From Chitinophagaceae bacterium PMP191F (GTDB lineage Bacteria > Bacteroidota > Bacteroidia > Chitinophagales > Chitinophagaceae), in assembly GCA_001302245.1 (NCBI GenBank), contig LGYU01000010.1:1-64000 (forward strand): a DNA stretch of 64,000 nt. The letters run 5' to 3'. The notes beneath the pieces are model-generated. The model saw only the letters and a program-made list of their open reading frames with translations. It searched no databases and had not been told where the DNA came from. Positions within the stretch are counted from its first letter, which is position 1; every line of letters starts with the position of its first letter. Shown here piece by piece: positions 9,198 to 18,207 of the stretch. Both the position numbers and the translations under genes were made by a program.

Positions 9198-9318
9198 TAT
9201 AGTTGATCGACCTCAAGAATCCGCCTTTACTACGTTGTGACGGTTGGCAAAAGGCAAATAATACAACTGTCGGAAATTAAATTTTTAAACCCGTAATCAC
9301 TAAACCATACGAACAGGT

Positions 9319-9419
9319 TATATTTGATACATTAAGGGTATGGGTTATAAAATACAGCAAACAATCCCACGCAAGGAACATCCTGTAACCGGCTTTACAA
9401 CAAGCAACGTTTTATAACC
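9319..9419 (+). promoter_or_regulatory. Promoter box and inverted repeat in the sigma-factor leader
   Basis: The 320-base spacer before the sigma gene has no ORF I trust. It holds TATATTTG at 9319-9326, an exact -7 box, implying a leader of ~185 bases. A perfect 10-base inverted repeat, GGTTATAAAA (9343-9352) and TTTTATAACC (9410-9419), lies in that leader. It could be an RNA stem or a regulator site. Confidence 0.4.
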
Positions 9420-9517
9420 GTTATAATTATCCCTGTTTTTTTAACCCCGGCAGTAGCCTGGCAAAGCAATGCTCCTGGCCGCATACGCATAAGCACTTAT
9501 GCCCCGGTAGGTATAAA

Positions 9518-10045
9518 TTGCTAAAAGCAAAACAGCACAAACAGCGAATATTGGAACCCACTGTAGAAAAAGAGAACCTGAAACTGCGCCTTCATCAAAG
9601 TCCAGCACTGGCTATTGAATACCTGTATACAAGATACAGCTCTATGTTACTGGGATTTACCCTTCAATTTATTTCCGATAAAAAGGACGCAGAACAGGTA
9701 TTGATGCTTATTTTTGAAAAGGTGTATGATAAAATGGCAGAAATCCCTGATGCTGTTTTAAGCGTATATTGTTGGTTACAGGCCGAAGCCAGAAAGGTAA
9801 TACTGGATTACAAGAATAAAACAACAGCATCCTCATGCAATTCCGGTATTGAAAGCAGTCATAACAGAAGTTACTACGAACCGTTGCTGCAAGAGGCGAC
9901 TGATCAACAAAGAACCGTGTTTATTGAAATGTATATAAACGGACGTTCTATACAACAGGTAGCAGCACAACTGCAGGCAGATACAGCATCTGTTCAGCAA
10001 TTGTTGCGTGAATCACTCTTAATCATCAGAAAAAATCTGCAGTGA
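9518..10045 (+). CDS. ECF-like RNA polymerase sigma factor
   Basis: 175 residues. The middle resembles sigma region 2 (AIEYLYTRYSSMLLGFTLQFISDKKDAEQ split over two helices). The C-terminal part resembles region 4 (QQRTVFIEMYINGRSIQQVAAQLQ with a helix-turn-helix). No ATG precedes region 2 in this frame, so the start is probably TTG 9518. It overlaps the next gene by four bases (GTGA), so the two are translationally coupled, which is the classic sigma/anti-sigma order. Divergence from typical ECF factors is noticeable, hence moderate confidence. Confidence 0.75.
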   Translation: MLKAKQHKQRILEPTVEKENLKLRLHQSPALAIEYLYTRYSSMLLGFTLQFISDKKDAEQVLMLIFEKVYDKMAEIPDAVLSVYCWLQAEARKVILDYKNKTTASSCNSGIESSHNRSYYEPLLQEATDQQRTVFIEMYINGRSIQQVAAQLQADTASVQQLLRESLLIIRKNLQ

Positions 10046-10551
10046 ATATTCAGCAATACATACAAAGTGGCATCATTGAAGAGTATGTGAATGGTATGAG
10101 TTCACCTGCTGACAAACAGGAATTTGAAAACCTGCTTCCTTTATATCCCGAACTGCGGCTGGCATTGTATCATTATGAAATCCAGGTAGAATCGGATGCA
10201 ATGGCCAACAGCATTCCGCCGCCTCCGGCACTGAAAAAGATAACTGAAGAACGCATTAACAGGCTACCGGTACAACGCCCGCTGTTTGATGAACCTCCAC
10301 CAAAACCACCATTTATTGGTACAGGTTCCGGCAACGGCAGCGGAGATAACTATATCCCCGTTCAGGAAGTACAGGATTCACATATCAAAGTGCACAAATA
10401 TTGGAGACTGGTGGTTTTCATAGTATTCCTTTTCGCCAAGTTATGCCTGGCATTCATGTGCTACTTTGCCATTCAGTATTATCACGCACAAAGTGAAATA
10501 AAAGATCTCCGTCAGCAGATACAGCACATTTCGGCAAAACAAAACAAATAA
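10042..10551 (+). CDS. Probable membrane-bound anti-sigma factor
   Basis: 169 residues starting at GTG 10042, overlapping the sigma gene stop. The N-terminal IEEYVNGMSSPADKQEFENLL stretch has the helical pattern of Bacteroidota anti-sigma domains that hold ECF sigma factors. A proline-rich linker (about 70-105) follows. One transmembrane helix (about 120-145, WRLVVFIVFLFAKLCLAFMC) leads to a short coiled-coil tail outside the membrane. No zinc-binding Cys/His motif is seen. The tail is too short for a large sensor domain, so a partner may supply sensing. Confidence 0.7.
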   Translation: MNIQQYIQSGIIEEYVNGMSSPADKQEFENLLPLYPELRLALYHYEIQVESDAMANSIPPPPALKKITEERINRLPVQRPLFDEPPPKPPFIGTGSGNGSGDNYIPVQEVQDSHIKVHKYWRLVVFIVFLFAKLCLAFMCYFAIQYYHAQSEIKDLRQQIQHISAKQNK

Positions 10552-10786
10552 TACTCCAAAAACGGGTAAACTATCATTACCAGGAACAGCACGCATTCAA
10601 ACAATACCTTATATATATTACACTAACTACGCCTGAATATTAAGTTTTCCACCCTCTGATGGCCGTTTATTGAACATTTTTACTTCCAAAATTGTTGATT
10701 TACAGTTAACTACATAACTTTTCAACAGGATCAACAGCGACTGAAAGTTTTTATAAGATAACTATTCATTGTAAGCTGATTATCCA

Positions 10787-10794
10787 TACCTTTG
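10787..10794 (+). promoter_or_regulatory. -7 promoter box of the yceD-rpmF-plsX operon
   Basis: TACCTTTG fits TAnnTTTG exactly and lies 23 bases before the yceD start codon. A TTG at 10769-10771 is the only candidate upstream element, and its spacing is short of ideal. Confidence 0.55.
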
Positions 10795-10817
10795 CAAACT
10801 CTTTAAAAGGGTAGTTC

Positions 10818-11366
10818 ATGAGCAACCGCCGGAATTTTGATATTGCCTTTGTAGGATTAAAACCCGGTATTCATGAGTTTGAATATGATATTACCGATAA
10901 GTTCTTTACAGATTACCAGGAACAGGATTTCCGCAACTGTACAGCTCATGTAAAGTTGTCGCTTGAAAAGAACAACAGCTTTATGCTGCTGAAATTTGAA
11001 GTAGGCGGAAAACTGGAAGTAACCTGCGATCGTTGTGGCAACAATCTGCCATTGGAACTCTGGGATGAGTTTAAAGTGGTAGTAAAAATGGTAGATGACC
11101 CCGAAGTAATGAATGACCAGGAAGAAGACCCGGATGTTTATTACATTTCAAGGGGAGAAAGCCACCTCCATATTGCAGACTGGATTTATGAATTTATCAA
11201 CCTGAGCATTCCCATGCAGCGCATGTGCCCTGAAAATGAAATGGGAGGCTCACATTGTAACCAGGAAGTATTGGCCATGCTGAAAAAACTGGATACAGAC
11301 AGCAATCCCCCTGCAAATCCATTGTGGAAGGGATTGGAAAAATTCAGGAATACCGAAGACAATTAA
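10818..11366 (+). CDS. yceD: YceD/DUF177 family protein (large-subunit rRNA accumulation)
   Basis: 182 residues. YceD-type proteins support 23S rRNA accumulation and nearly always sit before rpmF, as here. Cysteines at VTCDRCG (near 72-75) and the C-terminal MCPENEMGGSHCN suggest a metal-binding pair, typical of many family members. The order yceD-rpmF-plsX is the strongest support. Confidence 0.88.
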   Translation: MSNRRNFDIAFVGLKPGIHEFEYDITDKFFTDYQEQDFRNCTAHVKLSLEKNNSFMLLKFEVGGKLEVTCDRCGNNLPLELWDEFKVVVKMVDDPEVMNDQEEDPDVYYISRGESHLHIADWIYEFINLSIPMQRMCPENEMGGSHCNQEVLAMLKKLDTDSNPPANPLWKGLEKFRNTEDN

Positions 11367-11403
11367 TAACATTAAGTTTTTTAAGTAGTATAAATTTTGA
11401 GTT

Positions 11404-11595
11404 ATGCCTAATCCGAAACGAAGACATTCCCAGCAGAGGGGTGCCAAGAGAAGAACTCACTACAAAGCTGAGAAAGTAACGCTGAGCAAAGACAGCACTA
11501 CAGGCGAAATCCACGTACGTCACCGCGCGCACGTAAGTGAAGGTAAGTTGTATTACAAAGGAAAAGTGGTAGCCGAACAAAGCCCCATTAAATAA
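11404..11595 (+). CDS. rpmF: 50S ribosomal protein L32
   Basis: 63 residues, very basic. The N-terminus MPNPKRRHSQQRGAKRR is the L32 signature. The zinc-type Cys pairs found in some bacteria are absent, as in many Bacteroidota. It lies between yceD and plsX with short gaps, so it is cotranscribed. Confidence 0.97.
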   Translation: MPNPKRRHSQQRGAKRRTHYKAEKVTLSKDSTTGEIHVRHRAHVSEGKLYYKGKVVAEQSPIK

Positions 11596-11626
11596 CATTC
11601 CTTTTTAATAAAGCCTGCTGCCGGAG

Positions 11627-12571
11627 ATGACTATTTGTTTAGACATGATGGGGGGAGACTTTGCACCACGTGAAGCGGTGAAAGGTATCCAGCTATACTT
11701 ATCTGAAACGGATACTCCGGCTGTATTGTTATTAACAGGTGATGAAGCACAAATCAATCCCCTGCTGCAGGAATACCAGATTCCTGCGGCTGCTGTTAAG
11801 GTAGTTCATGCCCCACAGATCATCGGAATGCATGAACACCCTACCAAAGCATTAAAAGAAAAACAGCAGTCATCTATTGCCATAGGTTTTCACCTGCTGG
11901 CAAGCGGCAAATCTGAAGCTTTTATCAGTGCAGGTAATACCGGCGCCATGCTGGTAGGTGCCATGTATAGCATCAAGGCAATTGAAGGCGTACAGCGCCC
12001 CACCATCTCTACCATTATCCCCAAAGACAACGGCAAAACAGGTTTATTGCTGGATGTTGGCTTAAATGCCGACTGTAAACCAGAACACCTGAACCAGTTT
12101 GCCCAGCTTGGCTCATTATACGCTCGGTATATCCTTAACATTGACAATCCACGTGTAGCACTGATCAATATCGGTGAGGAAGAAGGCAAAGGCAATATTC
12201 TTGCACAGGCCGCCTATCCCCTGCTGAAAGAAAATAATGAGATCAACTTCAGCGGCAATGTGGAAGGCAGGGACATTCTGCTGGACAAAGCAGATGTAAT
12301 GGTTTGCGAAGGTTTTACCGGCAACGTTATTCTCAAAATGGCAGAGTCCATTTACGAAATCACCCACCAGAAACAGATCCATCACGAATACTTCGACCGT
12401 TTCAATTTCGAAAATTATGGTGGTACACCGGTATTGGGTGTAGCCAAACCTGTTATTATCGGTCACGGCATTTCACATGCAAAAGCTTTTAGCAACATGA
12501 TCAGACTGGCGCAGAAAATGATAGAAGCCGGCCTGATGGAAAAAATGAAAGCCAGCTTTGAAGGTAAATAA
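11627..12571 (+). CDS. plsX: Phosphate acyltransferase PlsX
   Basis: 314 residues. PlsX makes acyl-phosphate from acyl-ACP for membrane phospholipid synthesis. The N-terminal LDMMGGDFAPREAVKG block and the GNTGAMLVGAM segment near residue 105 are family hallmarks. GGAG precedes the ATG. In many bacteria fabH follows plsX; here a CPBP protease-like gene follows instead. Confidence 0.95.
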   Translation: MTICLDMMGGDFAPREAVKGIQLYLSETDTPAVLLLTGDEAQINPLLQEYQIPAAAVKVVHAPQIIGMHEHPTKALKEKQQSSIAIGFHLLASGKSEAFISAGNTGAMLVGAMYSIKAIEGVQRPTISTIIPKDNGKTGLLLDVGLNADCKPEHLNQFAQLGSLYARYILNIDNPRVALINIGEEEGKGNILAQAAYPLLKENNEINFSGNVEGRDILLDKADVMVCEGFTGNVILKMAESIYEITHQKQIHHEYFDRFNFENYGGTPVLGVAKPVIIGHGISHAKAFSNMIRLAQKMIEAGLMEKMKASFEGK

Positions 12572-12600
12572 GTATCTTACTTTGCATAGGCTTTACCTGC

Positions 12601-13527
12601 ATGAAATCTATCCGCACTTACTTGTCCGACTACTTTCGATCCGTTAACCGCACTGTCCTTATTGCCACTTTTGCATTCACAGCCATACTTGTTGTTATCA
12701 ACTATACTATTGGTATTGAAAAACGTATTAATTCCTTTTCATCGAACTGGTTGAAATTTACCGGGTTCTTTGTATTGTATACCGTTACCTTTTGCACTGT
12801 ACACCTGGGGCAGTTGCTGATCAACCGCAAACCATTTCCCGGGCAAAGGCATTTCATATTGCTATTACTGATGTGCCCCGCCATATTTGCAGCCAAGATC
12901 ACATTCGACTGGTTTACGCATCTTACCACCGACCAACTGGCTTACCCGTGGAAACAATACTGGTACCAGGTACTGAGTTGGCCTTTCAAATGTGTATTGG
13001 TGTCATTGCTGGTGTGGATGGTATGGAAATGGCAGCACAATGAAAAACCGGTTGCAGGTTTACTGATCAAAGGCTTTAATGCACGCCCCTATTTCCTGTT
13101 GCTTTTATTGATGGTACCGTTAATAGCATTTGCAGCTACACGACAGGATTTTTTACATACCTATCCAAAATTTCAACGCATCAGTTTTATAGAAGACCAT
13201 GTAGCACATCCAATGCTCTGGAAGCTGTTGTTCGAATTAGCTTACGGTATTGATTTCATCACAATAGAATTATTCTTCCGCGGATTTCTGGTATTACTTT
13301 TTGTACGTTTTGTTGGCAAAGACGCCATTTTGCCGATGGCTGCATTCTATTGCACCATTCATTTCGGCAAACCATTATTTGAATGCATCACTTCTTTTTT
13401 CGGGGGAATGATATTGGGAGCAGTAGTATACAATACACGCAGCATCTGGGGTGGAGTAATTGTACATCTGGGCATTGCCTGGATGATGGAAGCTGCAGGC
13501 TACGCAGGACACCTGTTGTTTAAGTAA
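12601..13527 (+). CDS. CPBP-family intramembrane protease-like protein
   Basis: 308 residues with about eight hydrophobic helices. The C-terminal third contains the CPBP/Abi motifs: IELFFRG (motif 1, where the usual EE is IE, so only one Glu), FYCTIHFGKP (motif 2), and a final IVHLGIAW (motif 3). The family includes prenyl-protein CAAX-like proteases and bacterial relatives, many of unknown substrate. It starts 29 bases after plsX, so it probably belongs to that operon. Whether it is catalytic is uncertain. Confidence 0.75.
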   Translation: MKSIRTYLSDYFRSVNRTVLIATFAFTAILVVINYTIGIEKRINSFSSNWLKFTGFFVLYTVTFCTVHLGQLLINRKPFPGQRHFILLLLMCPAIFAAKITFDWFTHLTTDQLAYPWKQYWYQVLSWPFKCVLVSLLVWMVWKWQHNEKPVAGLLIKGFNARPYFLLLLLMVPLIAFAATRQDFLHTYPKFQRISFIEDHVAHPMLWKLLFELAYGIDFITIELFFRGFLVLLFVRFVGKDAILPMAAFYCTIHFGKPLFECITSFFGGMILGAVVYNTRSIWGGVIVHLGIAWMMEAAGYAGHLLFK

Positions 13528-13638
13528 AGGGAGTTGTAAGCTGTAAGTTTTGAGTTATAGGTTGTAAGTAAAATGCAGGAAGGACAGTTATCACTTCCGG
13601 TGATCAACTTAAAGCTTATCAATTATAACTTAAAAAAA

Positions 13639-14044
13639 CTACAAACCCGTAAGCCGGATTCTGTTATCTCTGCCGAAGCAGATAGCTATCATTTATCTGG
13701 TTCCGCTATTACTAACGGAATCTTTCTGCCTACCCACCCAACGTTTTTGCCGAAACAAAATCGGGCGAGCCGCCCTTAACGCTGGTGTACATGGCATTTC
13801 AGCATGCAAGGTTTACCCGCCCTGCCGGTTACCCGGCAAAGCCGTAGGCTCTTACCCTACATTTTCACCATCACCCTCTGCTTGCGCAGACAATATCCGC
13901 ATCAGCGGATAGAAGGCTGTAATTTTCTGTGGCACTGTCTGTTTCCACCCGAAAGCAGAACCCGGCCGTTAACCGGTGCATTGCCCTGCGCTGTCCGGAC
14001 TTTCCTCCCCCTGCCTAAACAGAGAGCGATAGCACGGTTTGTAG
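13639..14044 (-). ncRNA. rnpB: RNase P RNA (bacterial class A)
   Basis: On the minus strand the 5' region carries GAGGAAAGTCCGGAC and the 3' region ACAGAATCCGGCTTA, the conserved pair that defines the catalytic core. Helix P1 is closed by CTACAAACC (5' end, complement of 14036-14044) and GGTTTGTAG (3' end, complement of 13639-13647). A run of T follows the 3' arm, acting as the end of transcription. Length is about 406 bases. This RNA is the catalytic part of RNase P, which trims tRNA 5' ends. Two open frames over this region on the plus strand are not genes. Confidence 0.95.
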
Positions 14045-14050
14045 TCGGTG

Positions 14051-14058
14051 CAAAAATA
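14051..14058 (-). promoter_or_regulatory. -7 promoter box of rnpB
   Basis: Minus-strand TATTTTTG fits TAnnTTTG and lies 6 bases before the inferred RNA 5' end, an ideal distance. It serves as an internal calibration for other -7 boxes in the window. Confidence 0.65.
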
Positions 14059-14220
14059 CAGTTTTAACATGAGTGTAGGCAGGTAATCGTGAGTGGTGGG
14101 TAATGAATGGTGAATAGTCAATCATCTCTGCCTTCTTATCAACCTTTTCGGCTTATCAACCCTTCTGTACTTCATATTTTCTCTACCTTATACCTTGTTC
14201 CTTAAACCTTCAGATTCATC

Positions 14221-15243
14221 TCAGTATTGAAAAAAGATCTCCGTAGCTCCGTATCCGTAAGCAGCGTGGTATTGATTGATAAAGCTTTTCACTTCACGAC
14301 GTGTACGCAGTATTTCATGAATTTCATCACGCAGTTTGCCGGTACCTACTCCGTGGATCACAATCATACCTGGCAGATGATGCGCCAGCGCCAGTTCAAA
14401 ATATTTTTCGAAAGTCTTTAACTGTAAGGTGAGTTTTTCAAAATTATCCATGGAATCTGCATCGGGAGTCAGTCTTTCAATATGCAGATCCACTTCATGC
14501 CGGGCAGGTTCCAGGTGCTGGCGAGCGCGGGAAGCATCATAAACCTTGTATCCTGATTTTGCCAATAAGTTCAGGTCAACCACCGGTTCTTCGTAAGGTC
14601 TTCCGGGATAAGTATCGAATAATTTGTATGAAAAAGTGGCTTCACCTTTTTCACGCAGTTGTTCAATACGCGTAAAAACCTGTTTGGCTTTCAGTTTGAG
14701 CGATGATTCAAAATACTCAGCCTTGTTTTTATCGGGGGTGGTCAGTGAAAATTCAAATGCAAAAACGGGACTGTCATTCAGATTTTCAAAGGGAATATCG
14801 TGCAGGTAAAAATCTTCAAACGGATGGATCTGGTTTACCAGGTCAAAAGAAGTATCGCCCTGGTAATTCAGTTTATAAATGAATTTGTATCCTGCAGGTG
14901 TGCGGTTCACAAGATGTATTTTCAGCTCGTCCACAATATCATCACCAAACTCGTCAGCATGCATCACTGGTATAAAAGTCAGCCATACACCATCTACCAC
15001 CTTATCGCTGACCTTCTTCTTTTCATGCGGAATATCATCCACAAACTTTTTCTCTTTTTTGGCAGGAAAAAGTTTCTTTTCGGAAAAACGTTTAAAATAC
15101 GGAAAATCAAGCTGGTCGGTATAGGCCGGGAATTTGACACCGCGCACGTCTACCATCACCATTTTTTCATTAATGATATCTACCACCTCTCCTTCATCGT
15201 TGGAGTGCAGCACTACTACTTTATCGCCTATCTGGAATTTCAT
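14221..15243 (-). CDS. DUF2027 and Smr domain protein
   Basis: 340 residues. The N-terminus (KFQIGDKVVVLHSNDEGEVV) is an SH3/KOW-like barrel, followed by a DUF2027 region. The C-terminal ~90 residues (EVDLHIERL ... GMIVIHGVGTGKLRDEIHEIL) are an Smr domain with the HGVGTGKLR loop. Smr domains occur in MutS2-like and other proteins and act on nucleic acids, some as RNases rescuing stalled ribosomes. This particular domain pairing is common in Bacteroidota but not functionally defined. It is transcribed alone. Confidence 0.85.
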   Translation of the reverse strand: MKFQIGDKVVVLHSNDEGEVVDIINEKMVMVDVRGVKFPAYTDQLDFPYFKRFSEKKLFPAKKEKKFVDDIPHEKKKVSDKVVDGVWLTFIPVMHADEFGDDIVDELKIHLVNRTPAGYKFIYKLNYQGDTSFDLVNQIHPFEDFYLHDIPFENLNDSPVFAFEFSLTTPDKNKAEYFESSLKLKAKQVFTRIEQLREKGEATFSYKLFDTYPGRPYEEPVVDLNLLAKSGYKVYDASRARQHLEPARHEVDLHIERLTPDADSMDNFEKLTLQLKTFEKYFELALAHHLPGMIVIHGVGTGKLRDEIHEILRTRREVKSFINQYHAAYGYGATEIFFQY

Positions 15244-15296
15244 AATCAGCGTAAAAATACGCCAATTTAAACAATCACTACACTGCTATACACAGC

Positions 15297-17033
15297 TTAT
15301 GCGGTAGCAGCTTTAGCCAGTTTACTCTTTTTATATCCATAACTGAAGTAGAAGATCAGTCCCAGCAATAACCAGCAAAGAAACCATACCCAGTTACTTT
15401 TGGTCATACCGGTTAAAAGATACAGACAGGTAGAAAGCCCCATTAACGGGATGAGGGAATATTTTTTAACAATGGCAAGCACGCTCAATATCAGGCAGCA
15501 GATCCAGAAAATGATCAGCGAAATATTGGGTATTGCAAGGTCCATAAATGTAGCATCACCTTTGAGATAGTCCTTGTTGCTGGAAAAATCAAAATTGAAC
15601 ATATCAGAAAAATAAGTGGGAGCAATTTTACCTGCCACGAGCAGTACACCTATTACCAGTATCGGGAAAATAAAACGGGCATTGATATAAGGCATATTAA
15701 AACGGCCGGGTACTTTTTCTTTACGGGGTAAAAGCAATACACCGCCACATACCAGTACAAAAGCAAACAAAGTGGCAATGCTGGTAAAATCCAGCACAAA
15801 GGTCTTATCGGTAAAAATGATCGAACCACCTACAATGATGCCTGTTAACACAGTAGCAAACGAAGGGGTTTTGAATTTCGGATGAATGCGCTGGAACCTG
15901 GGTGGCAGCAATCCATCGCGACTCATGCTCATCCAGATACGTGGTTGTCCCATCTGGAAAACCAGCAATACGCTGGTCATGGCAATAACCGCACAAACAG
16001 ATACCAGCAGTTGCATCCAGCCCACACCTTTTATTTCAAAGATCTTAGCCAGCGGATCACCCACACCTTCAAACTGGCGATAATTCACCACACCAGTCAG
16101 CACCAGTGCCAGCAGAATGTACACACTGGTACATATTACCAGCGAATAGGTCATGCCCCTGGGCAGATCACGTTGCGGATTCTTACTTTCTTCAGCCAGC
16201 ACACTTACCGCATCAAAACCGATATAAGCAAAAAACACCCCGGATACAGCAGCCATTACACCACCAAACCCGTTCGGCATAAATGATTTTGTACCTACAT
16301 CGTTTACCGGCAACCAGTTATCGGTATTGATATAACAGGCACCCACTACAATTACCAGCGCCACCACAGCCAGTTTTAACACCACCATGGCGTTGCTGAA
16401 ATTCTTTGATTCCCTGATACCAACATATACCAGCATAGTGATCAATACATTGATGATCAATGCAGGCAGGTCAAAAATGATCTTCAGCCCACCTACTACA
16501 GGAGCATTTTGCCAGGCGCCGATCAGTTCCATATTGGGCGAATTGCTCAAAAAGGCCTTTTTGGCCTCCTGGTAACTACAGGTCAGGTAATCAGGAATAT
16601 GTACACCTGTTTTATGCAACAAGGAGGTAAAGTAATCGCTCCATGAAAATGCTACATATATATTACCAATGGAATATTCCATTACCAGTGCCCAGCCAAT
16701 GATCCAGGCAAACAGTTCGCCAAAAGAAGCATAGGCATAAGTATAGGCGCTACCCGCAACCGGGATACGGCTGGCGAACTCAGAATAACAAAAAGCGGTA
16801 AAGCCACAGGCGATACCGCATAATATAAATAACAGGACAACACCGGGACCGCCCTTAAAACAGGCCTCACCCAGGCTGCTGAAACTACCGGCACCAATAA
16901 TGGCCGCAATTCCGAAAAAAGTAAGGTCACGTACACCCAACACCCGCTTCAACCCGCCTCCGCCATGAGGATCGTCACTACCTTCAGAGAGAATCGATTC
17001 TATTTTTTTAGTCCGGAAAAGCGAGTTTGACAT
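15297..17033 (-). CDS. APC-family amino-acid permease
   Basis: 578 residues, with roughly 12-14 hydrophobic helices. The N-terminal GIAAIIGAGSFSSLGEA is the substrate/ion loop of the APC (cationic amino-acid/LysP-CAT type) family, followed by GPGVVLLFILCGIACGFTAFCYSEFA. The large size and the C-terminal pair of helices are like bacterial CAT-type transporters. Likely an inner-membrane amino-acid importer. It lies separate from both neighbours. Confidence 0.9.
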   Translation of the reverse strand: MSNSLFRTKKIESILSEGSDDPHGGGGLKRVLGVRDLTFFGIAAIIGAGSFSSLGEACFKGGPGVVLLFILCGIACGFTAFCYSEFASRIPVAGSAYTYAYASFGELFAWIIGWALVMEYSIGNIYVAFSWSDYFTSLLHKTGVHIPDYLTCSYQEAKKAFLSNSPNMELIGAWQNAPVVGGLKIIFDLPALIINVLITMLVYVGIRESKNFSNAMVVLKLAVVALVIVVGACYINTDNWLPVNDVGTKSFMPNGFGGVMAAVSGVFFAYIGFDAVSVLAEESKNPQRDLPRGMTYSLVICTSVYILLALVLTGVVNYRQFEGVGDPLAKIFEIKGVGWMQLLVSVCAVIAMTSVLLVFQMGQPRIWMSMSRDGLLPPRFQRIHPKFKTPSFATVLTGIIVGGSIIFTDKTFVLDFTSIATLFAFVLVCGGVLLLPRKEKVPGRFNMPYINARFIFPILVIGVLLVAGKIAPTYFSDMFNFDFSSNKDYLKGDATFMDLAIPNISLIIFWICCLILSVLAIVKKYSLIPLMGLSTCLYLLTGMTKSNWVWFLCWLLLGLIFYFSYGYKKSKLAKAATA

Positions 17034-17148
17034 AATCAGTTCTGGTTTAAGCGGGGAAATTATACAAAAAATACGTACCGGCGAAGCTGATAATGGCTTT
17101 CAGCACAAAATAGCCAACGATCGGAATATTGCAAAAAACGGTCATATT

Positions 17149-17179
17149 AAAAAAGCCCCGGACTTTACAGACCGGGGCT
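17149..17179 (-). terminator. Terminator of the LytTR gene
   Basis: Arms AGCCCCGG and CCGGGGCT pair around a 10-base loop. The minus strand then enters a run of six T. It lies about 80 bases past the stop codon of the LytTR gene. Confidence 0.8.
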
Positions 17180-17260
17180 TATATGCCCTTATAGAATAGT
17201 ACCCGGCATGGTATACCGGTAATTAATTGTATTATCAAAAACTGGTTTGCAGTAATTTTC

Positions 17261-17995
17261 TTACCTGCACAGGCTTTCGAGAATCGCTTCTTTGCGTTTG
17301 GAAGAGATTTCTACCTGCGTATCATCGTGCATCAGGATAATATTCTTATGCCCCTTACGCACAATGGAACGTACAAAATTTTTGTTCACGATGGCAGAGC
17401 GGTGCACCCGTAAAAAATCGGGATGACAACTGATCGCCATATCATATATTTTCAAATGTTTACTGGAGGTATATTTATTACCATCGGCCATTTTTATAAT
17501 AGTATAATTGGAACAGGATTTCAGGAATACGATCTGGTCCATATTAATTACAGAGATTTGTCCGTGCGTGGTAACCAGCAAACGACGGGGATATCCCACA
17601 CCTGTTTGCGGCAATACACCTTCTTCTGTCACTACTGTTTCCTCATCGTGCATTTTCTGTTGCAGGCGGTTCACTACATTTTCCAGCAACTGGTGTTTGG
17701 CAGCAGGCTGCACAGGAGTTTTGCCACGCTTATCTGTACGTACAACCGGATTGTGATGCACCGGGTCTATCACCAGCAGCAGCACCATTTTGCCCGGCAA
17801 TCCTTCTTCGTCCAGCGGAGAAGAAATAATATCCATTACTTCGGCCTGCTCAGCATACGCATTAATAAATGTAAGGATGTCCTTTTTGTTATTCAATCCT
17901 GGTTCGATACTTTGCCGGTTTTCGGACGACCGTTTTTCCAGGAGATAAGATGTAAGGCTTTTGTCATCCATCCCGATTGTTTTTACAACTCTCAT
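17261..17995 (-). CDS. LytTR-domain DNA-binding protein
   Basis: 244 residues. The C-terminal ~105 residues form a LytTR DNA-binding domain (INMDQIVFLKSCSNYTIIKMADG, then FLRVHRSAIVNKNFV). No receiver domain with phosphorylatable Asp is seen upstream; the first ~130 residues are a different unrecognised domain. It is therefore not a standard LytR/AlgR response regulator. It faces away from a long spacer full of inverted repeats that may hold its own promoter or targets. Confidence 0.85.
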   Translation of the reverse strand: MRVVKTIGMDDKSLTSYLLEKRSSENRQSIEPGLNNKKDILTFINAYAEQAEVMDIISSPLDEEGLPGKMVLLLVIDPVHHNPVVRTDKRGKTPVQPAAKHQLLENVVNRLQQKMHDEETVVTEEGVLPQTGVGYPRRLLVTTHGQISVINMDQIVFLKSCSNYTIIKMADGNKYTSSKHLKIYDMAISCHPDFLRVHRSAIVNKNFVRSIVRKGHKNIILMHDDTQVEISSKRKEAILESLCR

Positions 17996-18048
17996 AAGAG
18001 ATGATAATTAACTGGTAAAAGATTGTGGTTACTTCAACGACTCAGGGT

Positions 18049-18076
18049 CTAATCAAAGAGGGTCATTCTTTGTTAG
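18049..18076. repeat. Inverted repeat in the LytTR upstream spacer
   Basis: CTAATCAAAGA pairs with TCTTTGTTAG (one bulged T) around a 7-base loop. It is about 55 bases upstream of the LytTR start codon. It could be a leader hairpin or a regulator site. Confidence 0.4.
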
Positions 18077-18101
18077 CGGGAATGGTTGGGTGATACAGAT
18101 A

Positions 18102-18135
18102 TGTAGTACACAATACGATGGTCATGTGTACTGCA
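18102..18135. repeat. Second inverted repeat in the LytTR upstream spacer
   Basis: TGTAGTACACA and TGTGTACTGCA form an 11-base stem with one wobble around 12 bases. Only about 25 bases separate it from the previous hairpin. Confidence 0.4.
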
Positions 18136-18194
18136 ACTGCAGAAATCATAAACCAAATGCTACTAATGCGAACGGAGAGCGCTTTAACCGGTGG

Positions 18195-18202
18195 TATCTT
18201 TG
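18195..18202 (+). promoter_or_regulatory. -7 promoter box of a candidate small RNA
   Basis: TATCTTTG is an exact TAnnTTTG match. No ORF starts downstream within 500 bases, but two strong stem-loops do. Confidence 0.4.
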
Positions 18203-18207
18203 AAGTG

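Noticed and set aside
13573-14067. Two plus-strand open frames (68 and 87 codons)
   Set aside because: They lie wholly or mostly over RNase P RNA, whose conserved core sequences explain the region.
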